NCBI GenBank assembly: GCA_964468805.1
Contig: CAYXWM010000013.1
Coordinates: 1-47,951 of the forward strand
Origin: CAYXWM01 sp964468805
GTDB taxonomy: Bacteria > Bacillota > Clostridia > Lachnospirales > WRBF01
DNA length: 47,951 bases
Reading direction: 5' to 3'
In this document: piece after piece, positions 33,379 through 42,278 of the stretch
Layout: each line of letters starts with the position of its first letter
Numbering within the stretch: the first letter of the stretch is position 1
Position numbers and translations under genes: made by a program
The notes under the pieces: generated by a model
The model's database searches: none
What the model saw: only the letters and a program-made list of their open reading frames with translations
Told to the model about the DNA's origin: nothing

Positions 33379-33422
33379 TATACTGATTCCGTTTTGTCCT
33401 ACATCTTATTGGAATTAGTATA
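33379..33422 (+). repeat. Palindromic MITE-like repeat, copy 4 (internally deleted)
   Basis: Only 44 bases: TATACTGATTCCGTTTT joins directly to GTCCTACATCTTATTGGAAT and TAGTATA. Both ends are intact, while the core hairpin is missing, which is the mark of an internal deletion derivative. Confidence 0.8.
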
Positions 33423-33460
33423 AGACTATTATATCCCAAAATTCATCCAAAGGCATATAG

Positions 33461-35539
33461 CTATTTTTTTACATTCATAACTCGCATTGCGTTAAGAATA
33501 GCAATTAAGGATACCCCAACATCAGCAAATACGGCTTCCCACATGGTGGCAATACCGCCGGCTCCCAAGATAAGTACAAGTATTTTAACTAAAAAGGCAA
33601 ACCAAATATTTTGTCGGACTATACTTAATGTTCTCTTGGAAAGTTTGATTGCGGTGATAAGTTTAGAGGGTTCGTCGGTCATAATAACTACGTCAGCGGC
33701 TTCAATAGCGGCGTCCGAACCAAGACCGCCCATTGCAACCCCAATATCAGCCCGGGCAAGGACAGGAGCATCATTAATTCCGTCACCAACAAAGATAAGT
33801 TTGCCTTTTTTGGACTTTTGGCCCAGGAGTTTTTCTACTAAATTTACCTTATCGCCGGGCAACAATTCCGAATACACCGTATCAATACCCAATTCCTTTG
33901 CAACCTTTTCACCTACCCGGGAAGCATCACCCGTTAGCATTACGGTATTTTTGATTCCGGCCTTTTTCAGCTCTTGGATTGTTTTGTAGGCATCTTCCTT
34001 AATTTCGTCACTGATAATAATATTTCCGGCATAAACTCCGTCTGCCGCCACATGAACAACAGTACCGATTTGTTGAATGTCAGAATAAGAAACGTTTATG
34101 CTTTGCATTAATTTATGATTACCTGCATGAACGGTTTTGCCGTTAACCATAGCCCTAACACCATAACCGGCAATTTCCTCATAATTACTGATTTTAGAGC
34201 TGTCAATTTCCTTTGAATATGCATTTTTCAGGGATAAAGAAATGGGGTGATTTGAATAGTATTCCGCTAAAGTTGCCAATTCAAGCAGTTCTTCCCGGGG
34301 CAAAGTCTCTCCGTTGATTTCCGAAACCTTAAATACACCTTTTGTCAATGTACCTGTTTTGTCAAAAACAACTGTTTCAGTAGCCGATAAGGCTTCAAGA
34401 TAATTACCGCCCTTAACCAATATACCGCTCTTGGAGGCTCCTCCAATACCGCCAAAAAATCCCAAAGGTACAGAAACAACCAAGGCACAGGGGCAGGATA
34501 TAACAAGAAAGGTAAGTGCCTTGTAAACCCAATCCGAAAACAGCTCTCCGCTTATTAAAACGGGCGGTAAAACAGCTAAAAGCAAAGCTGTAAATACTAC
34601 GCCGGGCGTATAATACTTGGCGAATACGGAGATAAAATTTTCTGATTTTGATTTCTTGGAGCTTGCGTTTTCTACTGTTTCCAATATTTTTGAAACGGTG
34701 GATTCTTCATATTCCTTTGTGACTTTAACTGTCAGCACTGAATTTAAGTTAATACAACCGCTTAAAACCGCCGAGTTTGTAAATACATCACGTGGCAAAG
34801 ATTCACCGGTTAGTGCAGAGGTATCCACAACTCCGCTTCCTTCAACTACAATACCGTCCAGGGGTATACGCTCGCCCGGCTTTATTATGATAATATCGCC
34901 GATATTTACCTCCCGGGGTTCAACTTTAATAATCCTGTCATCTTGCTTTAAATTAGCGTAATCCGGACGAATGTCCATTAAGCTTGCTATGGATTTTCTC
35001 GAATTGTTTACGGCTCTGTCTTGAAAAAATTCACCGATTTGATAAAACAGCATAACCGCTACAGCTTCCGGATATTCACCTATAATTAAAGCACCGACAG
35101 TTGCAATGCCCATCAAGAAATTTTCATTAAAAACATTACCTCTTACGATACTTTTAAATGCCTTGCTAAGTACATCACCCCCGATGACTATGTAACCTGT
35201 TATGTATAACAACGTTTGAAATAAGTTCCATTCCGGCTTTAAAAACAAAGCCAAAACAAACAACAATCCGCCCAAAGCAATTTTTATAACCCTATAATTC
35301 TTTTTTATGGTTGAAGCAGAGGCAGTTCTCAAAGTTACATCAGGCTCTGTTTTTTTAATTATTTTTGTCGAGAGTATTTCTATTTCCGATAAGTCTTCTT
35401 CCCGAGCCTCGATTGTCATTTTACCGGTTGCAAAGTCAACACTAACGTTGTTTACACCGTTAAGTTTAGCTATGGCGCGTTCTATCTTTTGGGCACAATC
35501 AGCACAATTAAGACCGTCCAAAATATAAGTCTTTTTCAT
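33461..35539 (-). CDS. cadA: Heavy-metal P-type ATPase (Zn/Cd/Pb exporter, CadA-like)
   Basis: The 692-residue pump has an N-terminal heavy-metal domain with C12 and C15 (GLNCADC), membrane helices, the TGES actuator loop, the ion-binding CPC motif in ISCPCALVV, the phosphorylation site DKTGTLTKG, and the hinge GDGINDAPVLARADIGVAMG. The last helix has ADVGVSLIAILNAMR with its conserved Asp, which marks the Zn/Cd/Pb (P1B-2) type rather than copper pumps. It exports toxic divalent metals. It lies 12 bases downstream of an ArsR regulator and is surely in its operon. Confidence 0.93.
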   Translation of the reverse strand: MKKTYILDGLNCADCAQKIERAIAKLNGVNNVSVDFATGKMTIEAREEDLSEIEILSTKIIKKTEPDVTLRTASASTIKKNYRVIKIALGGLLFVLALFLKPEWNLFQTLLYITGYIVIGGDVLSKAFKSIVRGNVFNENFLMGIATVGALIIGEYPEAVAVMLFYQIGEFFQDRAVNNSRKSIASLMDIRPDYANLKQDDRIIKVEPREVNIGDIIIIKPGERIPLDGIVVEGSGVVDTSALTGESLPRDVFTNSAVLSGCINLNSVLTVKVTKEYEESTVSKILETVENASSKKSKSENFISVFAKYYTPGVVFTALLLAVLPPVLISGELFSDWVYKALTFLVISCPCALVVSVPLGFFGGIGGASKSGILVKGGNYLEALSATETVVFDKTGTLTKGVFKVSEINGETLPREELLELATLAEYYSNHPISLSLKNAYSKEIDSSKISNYEEIAGYGVRAMVNGKTVHAGNHKLMQSINVSYSDIQQIGTVVHVAADGVYAGNIIISDEIKEDAYKTIQELKKAGIKNTVMLTGDASRVGEKVAKELGIDTVYSELLPGDKVNLVEKLLGQKSKKGKLIFVGDGINDAPVLARADIGVAMGGLGSDAAIEAADVVIMTDEPSKLITAIKLSKRTLSIVRQNIWFAFLVKILVLILGAGGIATMWEAVFADVGVSLIAILNAMRVMNVKK

Positions 35540-35551
35540 ATTTATCCTCTT

Positions 35552-35908
35552 TTACTCGTTGATATGTTCCAAGCATGACTCAAACATTATTTTTACATGG
35601 TCGTCAGCCAAGGAGTAATATACGATCTTTCCTTCCCGACGAAACTTTACCAAATTTGCCTTTCTCAGCATACTGAGCTGATGTGAAACAGCTGATTTGG
35701 TCATACCCAGTACATTTGCTATGTCACATACACATAATTCGTTTTCGTCCAAGGCCCACATTATTTTTGAACGGGTAGCATCGCCCAGAACCTTAAAAAA
35801 GTCAGATATTTGCTTAAATGTCTCCGCCGGAGGCATCTTGTTTATTACACTCTTAACAACCTCTTCGTGAATGGAATTGCAATCACAAGAGTAATTATTT
35901 AAAGACAT
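35552..35908 (-). CDS. ArsR/SmtB family metal-sensing repressor
   Basis: ATG 35908 (site GAGGTG at 8 bases) is preferred over GTG 35917. The 118-residue protein has an N-terminal Cys pair (YSCDC), the ELCVCD box with two Cys in the third helix, the recognition helix MTKSAVSHQLSMLR, a YYSL wing and a C-terminal DDHVKIMFESCLEH helix with Asp and His of an alpha-5 type zinc site. It could therefore bind metals at two sites, as in CadC. Metal binding should release the operator and turn on the ATPase gene downstream. Confidence 0.9.
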   Translation of the reverse strand: MSLNNYSCDCNSIHEEVVKSVINKMPPAETFKQISDFFKVLGDATRSKIMWALDENELCVCDIANVLGMTKSAVSHQLSMLRKANLVKFRREGKIVYYSLADDHVKIMFESCLEHINE

Positions 35909-35934
35909 ATTATGCACCTCGCTTTATTAAACAA

Positions 35935-35984
35935 TTGAATATATATTCAACTGTTATCATATTATAGTTGAGTGAGCGCTCAAT
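35935..35984. promoter_or_regulatory. Candidate ArsR operators in front of the metal-export operon
   Basis: A perfect 16-base palindrome TTGAATATATATTCAA (35935-35950) and a second dyad centred on TGAGCGCTCA (35973-35982) lie 27-75 bases upstream of the ArsR start. Both have the TGA...TCA half-sites of ArsR/SmtB operators. Confidence 0.6.
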
Positions 35985-36067
35985 TGTCAAGTGTATTTCT
36001 TATTTATTTAAATTAAGTAAGAGGAGGTTTTAGGAAGAAGTTATCGCTAAAGATTATAATCATTATT

Positions 36068-36169
36068 TATACTGATTTCATTTTAAACAGTGGACAAAAA
36101 TAATTGATTTTTCCAACGGTTCAAGGAATAAACTATTTTTTGTCCTTCATCTTAAATGGAATTAGTATA
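36068..36169 (+). repeat. Palindromic MITE-like repeat, copy 5
   Basis: A 102-base copy from TATACTGATTTC to GAATTAGTATA with GGACAAAAATAATTGATTTT, loop CCAACGGTTCAAGG and TTTTTTGTCC. It occupies most of the 341-base gap 35909-36249 together with the ArsR operators and a terminator. Confidence 0.88.
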
Positions 36170-36183
36170 ATCATTTCCGGATA

Positions 36184-36221
36184 CAAAAAAAGCACACATG
36201 CTTAATTTATCCTGTGTGCTT
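36184..36221 (-). terminator. Terminator of the GyrI-like gene
   Basis: AAGCACACA and TGTGTGCTT pair with a 14-base loop; on the minus strand a run of seven T follows. It lies 29 bases after the stop codon of the GyrI-like gene. Confidence 0.8.
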
Positions 36222-36249
36222 ACGGGTTCTTTAAAATTATTAAGTTCAA

Positions 36250-36876
36250 TTAAATATGTTCAACACAATAACGCAATACGGTTTTTAAATTATTCGGAGA
36301 GGATTTTCTTGGGTCTGAAATATAAATCGTCCTGTGGCTTATATCCTTGCGAATAAGATTATTTTCTATACAATAGTCCGTTAATTTTTGAAAACTTTCC
36401 GGCGCGTTGCCATAGGGGCCTACGTGCATAATTTGAACGCATAAACCGTCGGTCATTGTTTCAAAAACTATTTTATTTACCAAGGGATTGATTTTCTTTT
36501 TGGACAGGCAAATATTTAATGCCTTGCATACTATATCATCGGTCACGAAATCCGGCTGTCTTATCATAATCTTATAACGGAGCATATCCTTGTCAAGAGA
36601 AAGGTCTGGTTCGGTATCATATGTAAGGTTCCAAATTCCCTCCAAGGGATAAATGCTGTAATTATAATAACCCTCCGGAAGAAAACCTTTCTTGGGTAAA
36701 TGTTTGACTGCATAGGATAAGGAATACAAAGCTTTCACAGCATCGGCGAAAGGTTTTTCATTGGGATTGCCGATGCCTTCAAGAGTAAAAAATTTTAAAG
36801 CCGGAATTTCTGTGGTTTGAGGAATAGACTTTGGAAGATATAAGTGTTTTTCAGCCTTTTTCCACCGATGTTTCAT
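36250..36876 (-). CDS. GyrI-like small-molecule-binding protein
   Basis: The 208-residue protein has the repeat of two beta-alpha-beta units found in GyrI/SbmC and AraC effector domains: IPALKFFTLEGIGNPNEKPFADAVKALYSLSYAV in the first half and VQIMHVGPYGNAPESFQKLTDYCIENNL, then SDPRKSSPNNLKTVLR in the second. There is no DNA-binding domain, so it is a stand-alone binding protein of the kind often annotated as GyrI-like with a YhaZ-like C-terminus. Ligand unknown. It has its own terminator. Confidence 0.85.
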   Translation of the reverse strand: MKHRWKKAEKHLYLPKSIPQTTEIPALKFFTLEGIGNPNEKPFADAVKALYSLSYAVKHLPKKGFLPEGYYNYSIYPLEGIWNLTYDTEPDLSLDKDMLRYKIMIRQPDFVTDDIVCKALNICLSKKKINPLVNKIVFETMTDGLCVQIMHVGPYGNAPESFQKLTDYCIENNLIRKDISHRTIYISDPRKSSPNNLKTVLRYCVEHI

Positions 36877-36918
36877 AATTAACCCTCACTTTGTGCTTTT
36901 CACTGTTTCTTAAATCTT

Positions 36919-37593
36919 TTATAAAGAAACAGTATTAATTAAAAAATTATAAATAGGTTCCAAAATTTTATAACCGCAGGCTAGATAAGAGGCTAATTTT
37001 TTGTCAAACAACAGGTCAAAATTGTTGGATTCATGAATAAAAGCTATATTTTTACGGTTTAACCACGCTCCCAATTTCTCAGGGCTATCCGGATAGCGAT
37101 TTTTCTTGTACACATCTCCGCTTAAATTAAATAAGTCTTGGTTTTCATAAGCCGTAAGTGCTTTTTGCAATGAAATGTGGTTACTTAAAATTAATTGTCT
37201 CAAGGAATTCATTGTTTGGGTTCCGGCTTCATAAAATCCACAGCCAAATGAAAACCCGGAGGTTGATACCTCAAAAAAGAATCCCGGCATACCGTAATAC
37301 AATTTTTTATCTCGTACAAAAACCATCCACATTAGGTCTCTGTAAAGGGATTTATCCTTTGAAAATCTGGTATCCCTGTATATACGGGATATACATTTGC
37401 CTACTTTCGGCTCGCAAATAAGTCTTTCGTCTATGGAGAGAATTGTGGGAGTAAGTTCTTTTACAAGCTCAATCAGTGGATTGATTACAAATTGTTGATA
37501 CTCCGGCTTATGATCTTCAAACCAAGCCTTGCTGTTTTGAAGGCGGTTTTCAAATAGAAAATGCAATGTTTCTTGAGTAAAGGGCACGTTCAT
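36919..37593 (-). CDS. DUF2461 family protein
   Basis: The 224-residue protein opens with FTQETLHFLFENRLQNSKAWFEDHKPEYQQ, the LxFLxxLxxNNxxxWFxxNKxxY pattern of DUF2461 proteins, followed by RIYRDTRFSKDKSLYRDLM, another conserved block (RDxRFSKDKxPYK). No function is established. AGGAGG precedes its ATG. It is on the same strand as the flanking GyrI-like gene, 42 bases upstream of it. Confidence 0.85.
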   Translation of the reverse strand: MNVPFTQETLHFLFENRLQNSKAWFEDHKPEYQQFVINPLIELVKELTPTILSIDERLICEPKVGKCISRIYRDTRFSKDKSLYRDLMWMVFVRDKKLYYGMPGFFFEVSTSGFSFGCGFYEAGTQTMNSLRQLILSNHISLQKALTAYENQDLFNLSGDVYKKNRYPDSPEKLGAWLNRKNIAFIHESNNFDLLFDKKLASYLACGYKILEPIYNFLINTVSL

Positions 37594-37649
37594 GCCTCCT
37601 ATTTTGATTATGTTTCGGGTTCAAAACCGTCAAACAATTCTATATCATA

Positions 37650-38075
37650 TCACAATAATTTAAGAAGATTTTCCCTAAATTCTTTGTCTTGTTCTTTGGT
37701 TCTTTTGGGCATACCTTTTAGTTTGCCGCCGCTCATCCTTATCTTTTTTGCTGTATGCCTTTGCATTAGTAAGGAATCCATATTAGCGTTACTGTAAATC
37801 ATGCCGTTTTGATTAATTACCTTTGCTCCCTTAGCAAGGCACATTGCCGCCAAGCCGTAATCTTGCGTAATTACAAGGTCACCGGTATTTACAGCATTTA
37901 CAAGGGCAAAATCCACGCTGTCCATACCTTTGGAGACAAAAACAGTTTCGGCACCCTCTTTCTGCAACAAATGAGAGGTATCGCAAAACAATAAGCACCG
38001 CATATTGAATTTTTTTGCAACATCTATGGTAATGTCCACCACGGGACAGCCGTCGGCATCAATTAGGATTTTCAA
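37650..38075 (-). CDS. YaiI/YqxD (UPF0178) family protein
   Basis: TTG 38075 is chosen: GAGGT lies within the end of the methyltransferase gene, and the protein then starts KILIDADGCPVVD, the typical N-terminus of this PIN-like family. Further motifs are VSKGMDSVDFALVN, VITQDYGLAAMCLAKGAKVINQNG and RMSGG. At 141 residues it has the usual length of about 150. The fold suggests a nuclease-like protein; no activity is proven. The two-base gap from the Vsr-methyltransferase gene implies coupled translation. Confidence 0.88.
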   Translation of the reverse strand: MKILIDADGCPVVDITIDVAKKFNMRCLLFCDTSHLLQKEGAETVFVSKGMDSVDFALVNAVNTGDLVITQDYGLAAMCLAKGAKVINQNGMIYSNANMDSLLMQRHTAKKIRMSGGKLKGMPKRTKEQDKEFRENLLKLL

Positions 38076-38077
38076 TA

Positions 38078-39634
38078 TTATACCTCGGTTGATTTTTTCA
38101 ATTTCATTTCCATAAAGCTCATACATTCGCTCATAAACAAAGCCATTTGTTCAATTACAGGTATAGTTACGGAGTTGCCGAATTGCTTGTAAAGTTGAGC
38201 ATTGCTTAAACCCTCCGGAAGAACAAAGCCGTCATTGCCGTTTTCGTCCAAGAAGGCATAATTTATAAAACCCTGTAATTTTCCCCATTCTCTTGGGGTC
38301 ATGTGACGAATACCTTCGCTGTTTAGGGGTGATTTTTTGTATCTGCAAACAGATCCGGCTATACCCTCTTGGGGGTCATAGACCATATTTCTTTCTTTTC
38401 CGGAACCGCCGGTTGCCAAAATAGCGTTGGAATAGGGATTTTCCGTTTCCGGTTGGTTTACTATTATGTAACCGAATCCGTTGCCCCTGTTTTTGTGTCT
38501 GATTTTATGTTCCTTTAATGTTTCCAAATATCCTTGGGAAACATAGTATTGAGCCGGAGCGTTAAATTCCAGCAAATCGTTTAGATTTTTGTATATAGGC
38601 TCGCCGGGTCGCTCTGTGGGGAGATGTTTTTTAGGCAAAGAATCCGTGTATTTTCCGTAATATTTTCTGTCGAAACCCATAATGTATACACGGGGTCTGT
38701 TTTGGGGTATTCCGAAGTTTTTAGAATTGCGGAGGAATTCGGATTTGTCATAGATAAGATTACCGTTGTCGTCTTGTGTAACACCCACTATTTTATATTC
38801 CAACTCTTTAATCAATAAATTTAGTATTACTTTGAAAGTATTGCCTTTATCATGAGTAAATAAGTTATCCACATTTTCCAACAAAAATGATTTGGGTCTT
38901 GTCCTCTTTATTATATCGGCAATATCAAAAAATAGAGTACCCCTGGTTGCATCAAAAAAGCCTTCCTTTTTCCCGGCTCGGCTGAAAGCCTGACAGGGAA
39001 AACCTGCCAGCAAGGTATCATAGGGTAGGGTTTCGGCAGTATTTTTAAATTCTTCCGAAGTAATATCGTTTTTTGGGTTTTCTCCGAAAATATGCTCATA
39101 CGTCTTGCAAGCATAGGTATCTATTTCCGCGGACAGAACATTTTTGAACCTTCCCGTCATTTCGAAACCCCGTCGTATTCCTCCTATACCGGCACATAAA
39201 TCAATGGTCTTGAATTTTTTATCTTTCAATTTTACTGCCCTTTCAATAATATCCACACACAATCCGGGATTCTTTTTTATTTCCTTGCCCCAAAATCGCA
39301 AGACTGTCCAGCCTTGTTTTTTTAGCTCTTTGTTTACTTCCAGGTCACGTTCCATATTCTTTTCGATTTTGGGTATCCAAAATTCTTGATTTGATTTAAA
39401 GTCTTTCTTGCGTTCTTCCCAATTATAACCATGCCAAAATTCACTGTCGCAAAATACCGCAACTTTTTTATTCAAAAATACTATATCCGGTATGCCCACT
39501 ATACCGGTGACATTTTTGCGGTATCGCAATCCTCTTTCCCATAGAGCTTTACGTAGGATTAATTCTATGGCAGAGTCTTTATTTTTTACCCTTTTCATAT
39601 TATAGCTTATTTGCTCTTTGGTTTTCTTAGGCAT
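38078..39634 (-). CDS. Fusion of Vsr endonuclease and DNA cytosine-5 methyltransferase
   Basis: The 518-residue protein joins two DNA enzymes. Residues 1-135 form a Vsr-type mismatch nicking domain (KTKEQISYNMKRVKNKDS, GIPDIVF with D50, FCDSEFWHGY with H68, LRFWGKEI). Residues 142-515 form a C5 methyltransferase with DLCAGIGGIRRGF (motif I), GFPCQAFSRAG with catalytic C214, LLENVDNL (motif VI), FGIPQNRPRVYIMGF (motif VIII) and QFGNSV (motif X). Vsr repairs T:G mismatches that arise when 5-methylcytosine deaminates, so the fusion couples methylation to its own repair. No restriction enzyme gene is visible beside it. The target site cannot be read from the sequence. Confidence 0.92.
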   Translation of the reverse strand: MPKKTKEQISYNMKRVKNKDSAIELILRKALWERGLRYRKNVTGIVGIPDIVFLNKKVAVFCDSEFWHGYNWEERKKDFKSNQEFWIPKIEKNMERDLEVNKELKKQGWTVLRFWGKEIKKNPGLCVDIIERAVKLKDKKFKTIDLCAGIGGIRRGFEMTGRFKNVLSAEIDTYACKTYEHIFGENPKNDITSEEFKNTAETLPYDTLLAGFPCQAFSRAGKKEGFFDATRGTLFFDIADIIKRTRPKSFLLENVDNLFTHDKGNTFKVILNLLIKELEYKIVGVTQDDNGNLIYDKSEFLRNSKNFGIPQNRPRVYIMGFDRKYYGKYTDSLPKKHLPTERPGEPIYKNLNDLLEFNAPAQYYVSQGYLETLKEHKIRHKNRGNGFGYIIVNQPETENPYSNAILATGGSGKERNMVYDPQEGIAGSVCRYKKSPLNSEGIRHMTPREWGKLQGFINYAFLDENGNDGFVLPEGLSNAQLYKQFGNSVTIPVIEQMALFMSECMSFMEMKLKKSTEV

Positions 39635-39655
39635 AATTTCACCGTAGCTGACAAT

Positions 39656-39760
39656 TATACTGATTCCATTTTAAACAGAGGATAAAAATAATTGATATTT
39701 TCCAAAGGTTCAAGGAAAGAACGATTATTTTAATCCTCTTTCTTATATGGAGTTAGTATA
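39656..39760 (+). repeat. Palindromic MITE-like repeat, copy 6
   Basis: A 105-base copy from TATACTGATTCC to GGAGTTAGTATA. The loop reads CCAAAGGTTCAAGG (one change), and both stem arms show the same substitution (GGATAAAAATAATTGATATT and AACGATTATTTTAATCC), so the stem partly keeps pairing. It lies upstream of the Vsr-methyltransferase gene in the 398-base gap 39635-40032. Confidence 0.85.
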
Positions 39761-39942
39761 TGTGTGAATACTTAATAATCATAGACTTTCGATTAATAAT
39801 ATATGTCTTAATTGCTCAGAATTAGAATTTTAAATCAAGAGCCGTTTCAATAAATAATAATATCAAATTTTTCGACATTTGTATACCGGCTGTACTTAAA
39901 TAACAATTTATTTGTAAAAATGGAGTAAGGTGTTTTTTTAGT

Positions 39943-40017
39943 AAAAATACAGGTTCGACTATACATATTAAACCGATAATGAAAGAACCTGTATTTAACG
40001 TAAAAATACAGGTTCTT
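39943..40017 (-). terminator. Terminator with an extra repeat arm, downstream of the glycosyltransferases
   Basis: AAGAACCTGTATTT (39983-39996) and AAATACAGGTTCTT (40004-40017) form a perfect 14-bp stem with a 7-base loop. A third arm AAAAATACAGGTTC stands at 39943-39956, so two alternative hairpins are possible. It lies 15 bases after the stop codon of the glycosyltransferase gene. Confidence 0.65.
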
Positions 40018-40032
40018 GGTTTTATCATATTT

Positions 40033-41151
40033 TTATCCACTTGTTGCCATGGCTGATTTTATTAAAATAACATTATTAATTAATCTTTCGTCATGAGGGC
40101 TGATTTCCAGAGCTTTTTCCGCGTGTTGCAGTGAGCGTTGAAACATTTTTAAATTATAGCAGGCCAGTGCGGCAAGGTCATGGGGTGTATGGTCCCAGGA
40201 ATAGCCCATGTTAACGTATGTTTTGGATTTATTTGTTATTTTCAGTGCTTCTTCCGCAGCGAAAAATACAGTGGGCCAGTCTCTGAGTTCATAGGCCATT
40301 TTTGCGAATTCAACGTAAGGGTCTCTTAAATAATGAGCCTCGGCTATGGCACGATAATACCAACCGTATGCCTCCGGGATACGTCGTTGCATATGATAAG
40401 AACGTGCAATCCAACGCATGGAAGCACACTTTTCTTCGTTCCATCTTGAGGTTGGCATGGTAATATGTCTTTTCAGGGTTTCTATGCATTTATCCCATTT
40501 GCCGAAATACATATATTCTCTACCCAAATAATAGGTCATTCTGTCATCTTCCGGGGATTCTTCCACAGCAATTTCCAAAAGTCCCAAATAAGAACCTCTG
40601 GATTTTTTGGGATCGGGATAATGATTTAAAACCATACCTTCTACAAAAACAGTTTCCAAAGGAAGAGTTCCTTGGTATTTTATGCATTCGTGAATGGGGT
40701 AAGCCCAGCGAAAATTTTGCCGTTCATGTACCTTGAAATAATGAAACTGAACATCCGGAGTACCGTCAGGCTTTAAACTCCAGTTATACAAATAGCGACC
40801 GGTTCGGCACACCGGATGGGCAACCCTTTCTTCGTTTTCTGCCCATGCCAGTTCCAGTTTTTCACGCCAACCGGGATCAAACAGTTCGTCAAGGTCAGTG
40901 CAGACACAAATATCAGCATCTTCAGGAACATGGTCCAAAGAAATATTTCTGGCAACGTCAAAACGCCAAGGCTTAACTATGTCAACGTAAACCGTTGCTC
41001 CACGTTCCCTAAGTTTTTCCACGGTCTCGTCATCAGAGCCTGTATCCGTTACTATAACTTCATCGGCTTCGCTCATAGAGTCCATCCATCTGTCAACAAA
41101 GGAGGCTTCATTCTTGCAAATTGCATAAACGCATACTTTATAGTTCTTCAT
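40033..41151 (-). CDS. GT2 glycosyltransferase with TPR-like tail, second paralogue
   Basis: The 372-residue protein has a GT-A domain of family 2 (residues 1-200; VCVYAICKNEASFVDRWMDS, VTDTGSDDETVE, PWRFDVARN, and the metal-binding CTDLDELF) and a helical TPR-like C-terminus (from about 205; YYLGREYMYFGKWDKCIETLK and later ALACYNLKMFQRSLQHAEKAL). The build resembles that of protein-modifying GT2-TPR enzymes. It overlaps the first paralogue by 14 bases and shares most motifs with it, so the pair arose by tandem duplication. The gene for a Thr-rich collagen-like protein lies upstream and is a plausible acceptor. Confidence 0.85.
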   Translation of the reverse strand: MKNYKVCVYAICKNEASFVDRWMDSMSEADEVIVTDTGSDDETVEKLRERGATVYVDIVKPWRFDVARNISLDHVPEDADICVCTDLDELFDPGWREKLELAWAENEERVAHPVCRTGRYLYNWSLKPDGTPDVQFHYFKVHERQNFRWAYPIHECIKYQGTLPLETVFVEGMVLNHYPDPKKSRGSYLGLLEIAVEESPEDDRMTYYLGREYMYFGKWDKCIETLKRHITMPTSRWNEEKCASMRWIARSYHMQRRIPEAYGWYYRAIAEAHYLRDPYVEFAKMAYELRDWPTVFFAAEEALKITNKSKTYVNMGYSWDHTPHDLAALACYNLKMFQRSLQHAEKALEISPHDERLINNVILIKSAMATSG

Positions 41152-42247
41152 ACAAGCCCTCCTCTTTTAATTTTTCTCCGATTAATTCCAAGTTTCGTTG
41201 AAGACGCGTGTCAATTTCATTTAACTCTGCGGCTTTTTTTGCAAGGTCATAGGATTCTCGGAACAATCCCAAGCGATATGCGGCAATGGAACATAAATCA
41301 TAAAAGGCATATCCCCAGCTTTCCGGCTCTACAAGATAACTTCCCGTTTTATGGCAAATCTCCAAGCCCTTTTTGCACATGGAATAAACCAACGTCCAAT
41401 CATTTTCCTTGTAAGCCAAACGGGCCATTTTTAAATAAGGTTCTCTTATGTGAGGGCATTCGCCTATTGATTTGTATAGCCATAGCTTTGCTTGGGTCAA
41501 GTTGCCCAAGGATTCATAACTGCTTGCAATAAAACGCATGGAGGCACTGCGTTCCTCGTCCCAAATAGCGGCAGGCAGTTCCAAGTGTTTTTTTAATGTT
41601 TCTATACATTTTTCATGCTGTCCGTAATACATATATTCGCGGCCAAGCCAAAATACCGTTCTGTCGTCTGTTGGGTTTTCTTCTGCCGACAGTTCCAAAA
41701 GAGGCAGATATTGTGACCGGGGCTTGGAAAGATCGGGATAATGATTAAGTACCATTCCGTTTACCCAAACGCTTTTTTCTTCGTCCGTTCCGCTGTATTC
41801 CAGAACCTCATGAACCGGATGAACCCACCTGAATTCCTTTCTTCTGTGGATTTTTTCCATTGAAAATTGTTTGTTGGGTGTACCGTCTTCGTTAAAACTC
41901 CATGTAAACAAATATCTTGCCCTAGTTGCGGTAGGGTCCCAAGCATTCTCCAGTTTTTCACGCCAACCCGGTTCAAAAACCTCATCCAAATCATTGGAAA
42001 CGCAAATGTCAAAATCCTGGGGAATATAATCCATGGCCTTATTTCTGGCAACATCAAAACGCCAGGGTTTAATAACCTCGCAGTAAACATTTGCTCCCTT
42101 TGCTTTAAGTTTTTCAACAGTATCGTCCTCGGAACCGGTATCAAGCACAACAACCATATCAGCTTCGCTTACCGCATCCATCCAACGGTCTACAAATTGA
42201 CCTTCGTTTTTCGCAATGGCATATACACAGATTTTATATTTACCCAA
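41138..42247 (-). CDS. GT2 glycosyltransferase with TPR-like tail, first paralogue
   Basis: TTG 42247 with AGAGGGTGA starts a 369-residue protein with the same order of parts as its neighbour: ICVYAIAKNEGQFVDRWMDA, VLDTGSEDDTVE, PWRFDVARN and SNDLDEVF (DxD metal site), then FRWVHPVHEVLEY, MVLNHYPDLSKPRSQYLPLL and TPR-like helices (FWLGREYMYYGQHEKCIETLK). The donor sugar is not predictable. The pair could add successive sugars to one acceptor. It is the first gene of the two-gene operon. Confidence 0.86.
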   Translation of the reverse strand: MGKYKICVYAIAKNEGQFVDRWMDAVSEADMVVVLDTGSEDDTVEKLKAKGANVYCEVIKPWRFDVARNKAMDYIPQDFDICVSNDLDEVFEPGWREKLENAWDPTATRARYLFTWSFNEDGTPNKQFSMEKIHRRKEFRWVHPVHEVLEYSGTDEEKSVWVNGMVLNHYPDLSKPRSQYLPLLELSAEENPTDDRTVFWLGREYMYYGQHEKCIETLKKHLELPAAIWDEERSASMRFIASSYESLGNLTQAKLWLYKSIGECPHIREPYLKMARLAYKENDWTLVYSMCKKGLEICHKTGSYLVEPESWGYAFYDLCSIAAYRLGLFRESYDLAKKAAELNEIDTRLQRNLELIGEKLKEEGLYEEL

Positions 42248-42278
42248 AATATCACCCTCTGATAATAGTTGTACAAAA

